Shown one piece after another: positions 61,928 to 64,000 of a stretch of 64,000 nt of DNA. The translations under genes were made by a program, and so were the position numbers. Positions within the stretch are counted from its first letter, which is position 1; every line of letters begins with the position of its first letter. Under the pieces are notes generated by a model. It saw only the letters and a list, made by a program, of their open reading frames with translations. It had not been told where the DNA came from and did not search any database. This DNA comes from JANQOH01 sp965214495 (GTDB taxonomy: Bacteria; Pseudomonadota; Alphaproteobacteria; UBA7887), in NCBI GenBank assembly GCA_965214495.1, contig OZ243958.1, positions 2,914,001 through 2,978,000 on the forward strand. Direction: 5' to 3'.

Positions 61928-63121
61928 ATGACAGGCGAAGCGCGTGAACGTCGTTCCTACGAGCGCACGCACTCTTGGCTGACCTTCTCGTTCGACCTTC
62001 GGCGACTGAAGCATACCGACTGGCTGGCGCTTGGCGAATGCGCTTCCTTGGTCGAGCACATCGCCGAGGCGCCACTCGACCCGGTGGTCACCGAACGCAT
62101 CAACAAGATTTATCTCGTCAGGGGCGCTCTCGCGACGACGGCGATCGAGGGCAACACCCTGACCGAGGACGAAGTCCGCAGCCTGATCGATGGCGCGCTG
62201 ACGCTACCGCCGTCGCGGGAATATCTCGGCAGGGAGATCGACAACATCGTCGCGGCATACAACGAGCTGATCGAAGAATTGACCGGAAGCGGGGCTGTTC
62301 CTCTGACCGTCGAACGGATCCGGCGGATGAACGAAGCCGTGCTTCGCGATCTCGAGGTCGATGACTACGTCACTCCGGGACGGATCCGGGAAACGAACGT
62401 ATCGGTCGGCGGTTATCACTGCCCGGTCTGGCAGGATGCGCGATTCCTGTTGGGGCGTCTGTGCGCGGAATTGAGAAAATTCCCGATTCCGTCCGAAGCG
62501 GAACATGCGTTCTTCATCCTGAAGGCGGTCTTCGCGCATCTCTATCTCGTCTGGATTCATCCCTTCGGCGACGGCAACGGCCGCACGGCGCGGCTGATCG
62601 AGTTCGCCATCCTCCTCGAAGCGGGCTTGCCACTCCCGGCGTGCCACTTGTTGAGCGATCACTACAACCGGACGCGAACCGAATATTACCATCAGCTTGC
62701 GCGCGCCAGCGAGGAAGAGAACGGCATATACGGTTTCACGTCCTATGCGATCGCCGGACTGATGGACGGGCTTCGCGAACAGATCGAGGTCGTTCGGGAA
62801 CACCAACGAGATGTCGCGTGGATCAACTTCGTCCACGAACGGTTCCGGGATATCAAAAGCGTTACCGCCCGCCGCCGCCGCGCTTTGGCGTTGGCGCTGC
62901 CGCGGACGGGGGAGGAAATCAGGATCGCGGAGTTGTGGGCGTTGAACCCGGAACTTGCGCGCGAATACGCCAGGCTTTCTTACAGAACGCTGTTTCGCGA
63001 CGTCGCCGAGTTGACAAAACTCGGCCTGCTGACGGCGGGTCGCGAAAGGGGCGCGGTCAGGGCGAGGTGCGAGGACGTTCTGGCGCTGCGGCCGTGGCGA
63101 CACGAACCGAAGCCCGAGTAG
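61928..63121 (+). CDS. Fic-family AMP-transferase, N-terminally autoinhibited
   Basis: 397 residues. TTAIEGNTLTEDEVRSLI contains the inhibitory (S/T)xxxE(G/N) motif ahead of the Fic core. The core motif is VWIHPFGDGNGRTARL (HPFx(D/E)GNGRxxR). A C-terminal winged-helix part follows (LNPELAREYARLSYRTLFRD then VAELTKLGLL). Fic proteins transfer AMP to protein hydroxyls. It is inserted on the opposite strand between helicase and methyltransferase genes and bracketed by dispersed-repeat copies. Confidence 0.95.
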   Translation: MTGEARERRSYERTHSWLTFSFDLRRLKHTDWLALGECASLVEHIAEAPLDPVVTERINKIYLVRGALATTAIEGNTLTEDEVRSLIDGALTLPPSREYLGREIDNIVAAYNELIEELTGSGAVPLTVERIRRMNEAVLRDLEVDDYVTPGRIRETNVSVGGYHCPVWQDARFLLGRLCAELRKFPIPSEAEHAFFILKAVFAHLYLVWIHPFGDGNGRTARLIEFAILLEAGLPLPACHLLSDHYNRTRTEYYHQLARASEEENGIYGFTSYAIAGLMDGLREQIEVVREHQRDVAWINFVHERFRDIKSVTARRRRALALALPRTGEEIRIAELWALNPELAREYARLSYRTLFRDVAELTKLGLLTAGRERGAVRARCEDVLALRPWRHEPKPE

Positions 63122-63356
63122 TGTCGCAGTTTGAAAATTATTGCGGTTCGTTCGGGTTCGTGTTGGTGACGACAGCGGGACGGCGGCGCCTCCAGGCCGC
63201 CAAGCGACGTCGTCCCGCCTGTAGGGGCGCCCCTTGTGGGCGCCCGAACCGCCGGACAGGCGGGCGACAAGGGAGGGCAACCACAAGGGTTGCCTCTACA
63301 GGGTTGTCGCGGTTCGTGTGGGGTCTTGCCGGCGATGACAGCGGGACGGCGCCGCC
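63118..63356 (+). repeat. Dispersed palindromic repeat, copy 4
   Basis: Left end TAGTGTCGCAGTTTGAAAAT starts within the Fic stop codon region. It carries both hairpins (GGCGCCCCTTGTGGGCGCC, GGGCAACCACAAGGGTTGCC) and GGGTTGTCGCGGTTCGTGTG, in the same orientation as copy 3. The right end is missing because it abuts the helicase stop. Confidence 0.88.
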
Positions 63357-64000
63357 TCATTCCTTGTTCATTATGACGAGCCATGTGACCAGTTCGAAAT
63401 TTTCGGCGCCCTCGGGTCGCTCCGACCGCTTCGAGAGCCGCGCGCCGCGGGTCGTTCCAAGCTGGCGCAACTCTGCGCGTCGGAACGTCCCGGCGATGTC
63501 GCGCAGGGCGGCGGCGAGCATGGCGTCGTATTTCGCCATGCGCGTGCCGTGGTCGGTCTCGCGGTCGAAGGCGTTTTCCAGCGCTGCCGAGGCTTTCGTT
63601 CGGCCCGCGGCGAGCGCGCGAAACAGGGCGAGGCATTGCCCGGCCTGCCGGAACGTGTAGCGCACGCGGCCGTCGTCCCGCACATAGACGAGGAAATACG
63701 GGTGCAACCGGTTCGGCGCGACGTCCGCGGAAGCGGTCTTCTGGCGCAGGCAGAAGATCGCGCCGGGCCGGACCGCTTCGCTTGCATCCGCCGGACGCGG
63801 CGCGGCGACCGCACAAATGCCGAACGGCGCGGCCTCAAGCGCCTTACGGCTGGTCTGGATGTATTGCAGCAGGTCGGCGATGAAGTCGTCGAGCGTCAGA
63901 TCGCTCATCGCCACGCCGTCTTCGGCCTCCTCGATGTCGAGGATCTCGGTTCGCAGGCGCTTCAATTGCTCGTCGCGGAAGGTCAGTTCCGCCTGCGCCG
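63357..64000 (-). CDS. C-terminus of a large helicase-related protein, truncated by window edge
   Basis: About 214 residues to the stop at 63357; the frame is open at the window edge. DLTLDDFIADLLQYIQTSRK, FRQAGQCLALFRALAAGRTK, RETDHGTRMAKYDAMLAAAL and FELVTWLVI match the C-terminal region I associate with SNF2/helicase proteins encoded beside Eco57I-type methyltransferases. The ATPase motifs lie outside the window. Probable functional partner of the methyltransferase at 57791-61456, now separated by the Fic insertion. Confidence 0.65.
   Translation of the reverse strand, partial: AQAELTFRDEQLKRLRTEILDIEEAEDGVAMSDLTLDDFIADLLQYIQTSRKALEAAPFGICAVAAPRPADASEAVRPGAIFCLRQKTASADVAPNRLHPYFLVYVRDDGRVRYTFRQAGQCLALFRALAAGRTKASAALENAFDRETDHGTRMAKYDAMLAAALRDIAGTFRRAELRQLGTTRGARLSKRSERPEGAENFELVTWLVIMNKE

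Noticed and set aside
61497..63356. Repeat copies as a CRISPR array
   Set aside because: Units are 240-330 bases long, far apart and contain hairpins and terminal inverted repeats, not short repeats with unique spacers.

Overview
The window is GC-rich chromosomal DNA from a proteobacterium. It is most likely an alphaproteobacterium of Rhodospirillales type, judging from the GC-rich codon use, the cobalamin gene set, the LivKHMGF transporter, LutABC, HspQ and the ATGA-coupled operons. That placement is an inference from gene content, since no rRNA marker is present. Housekeeping blocks alternate with accessory blocks full of insertion sequences, dispersed repeats, gene fragments and toxin or defence modules. 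I saw no convincing tRNA, rRNA, CRISPR array or cobalamin riboswitch.

1-12.2 kb: the end of a PPK2 polyphosphate kinase, a DUF2306 membrane protein, a MazF-like toxin coupled to a PD-(D/E)XK nuclease-like gene, ParA-like, CYTH-CHAD, Nudix and an atypical SDR. A KefB-type antiporter follows. Next is a four-gene operon of haloalkane dehalogenase plus a nitrile hydratase/thiocyanate hydrolase relative whose beta subunit is split into two genes. A DUF433/DUF5615 module then sits between two copies of the dehalogenase-SDR intergenic region, followed by a second SDR and a FitAB/VapBC pair.

12.2-25.9 kb: an accessory surface-polysaccharide region. It holds an IS4-family element with a 12-bp target duplication, a decayed group II intron inside a dispersed repeat, a graveyard of fragments, a frameshifted GT4 gene, a second IS, two sulfotransferases, a polysaccharide-synthesis gene switched off at a 13-base poly-C tract, two GT2 glycosyltransferases and a methyltransferase. 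Fragments of extra sulfotransferase, GT4, GT2 and ABC-transporter genes lie between them.

25.9-48.9 kb: mostly core metabolism. A gamma-glutamyltransferase, a complete branched-chain amino-acid type ABC transporter and a CmcJ-like oxygenase run in one direction. Cobalamin genes (cobH, cbiX, cbiB, cobQ, cobO), smr, lutCBA, purH, tusA-like, hspQ, a FAH-family hydrolase, a TetR regulator, an NYN nuclease-like gene (again flanked by a partial duplication of its neighbour) and a Gfo/Idh/MocA oxidoreductase follow.

48.9-64 kb: a defence and toxin island. It contains MNT/HEPN toxin-antitoxin genes, an overlapping pair of small uncharacterised genes, IS630 and IS4 remnants, a PIN-like fragment, an ABC-type ATPase coupled to a small PD-(D/E)XK-like protein, an AbiJ-like protein, a DUF1156 methylase pseudogene cut by an IS, a large Eco57I-type DNA methyltransferase and the C-terminus of its probable helicase partner. 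A Fic-family gene flanked by two copies of the dispersed repeat separates those last two. The strongest candidates for something new are the toxin-like modules bracketed by duplicated neighbour DNA, the ATPase-nuclease pair and the repeat-flanked Fic insertion.
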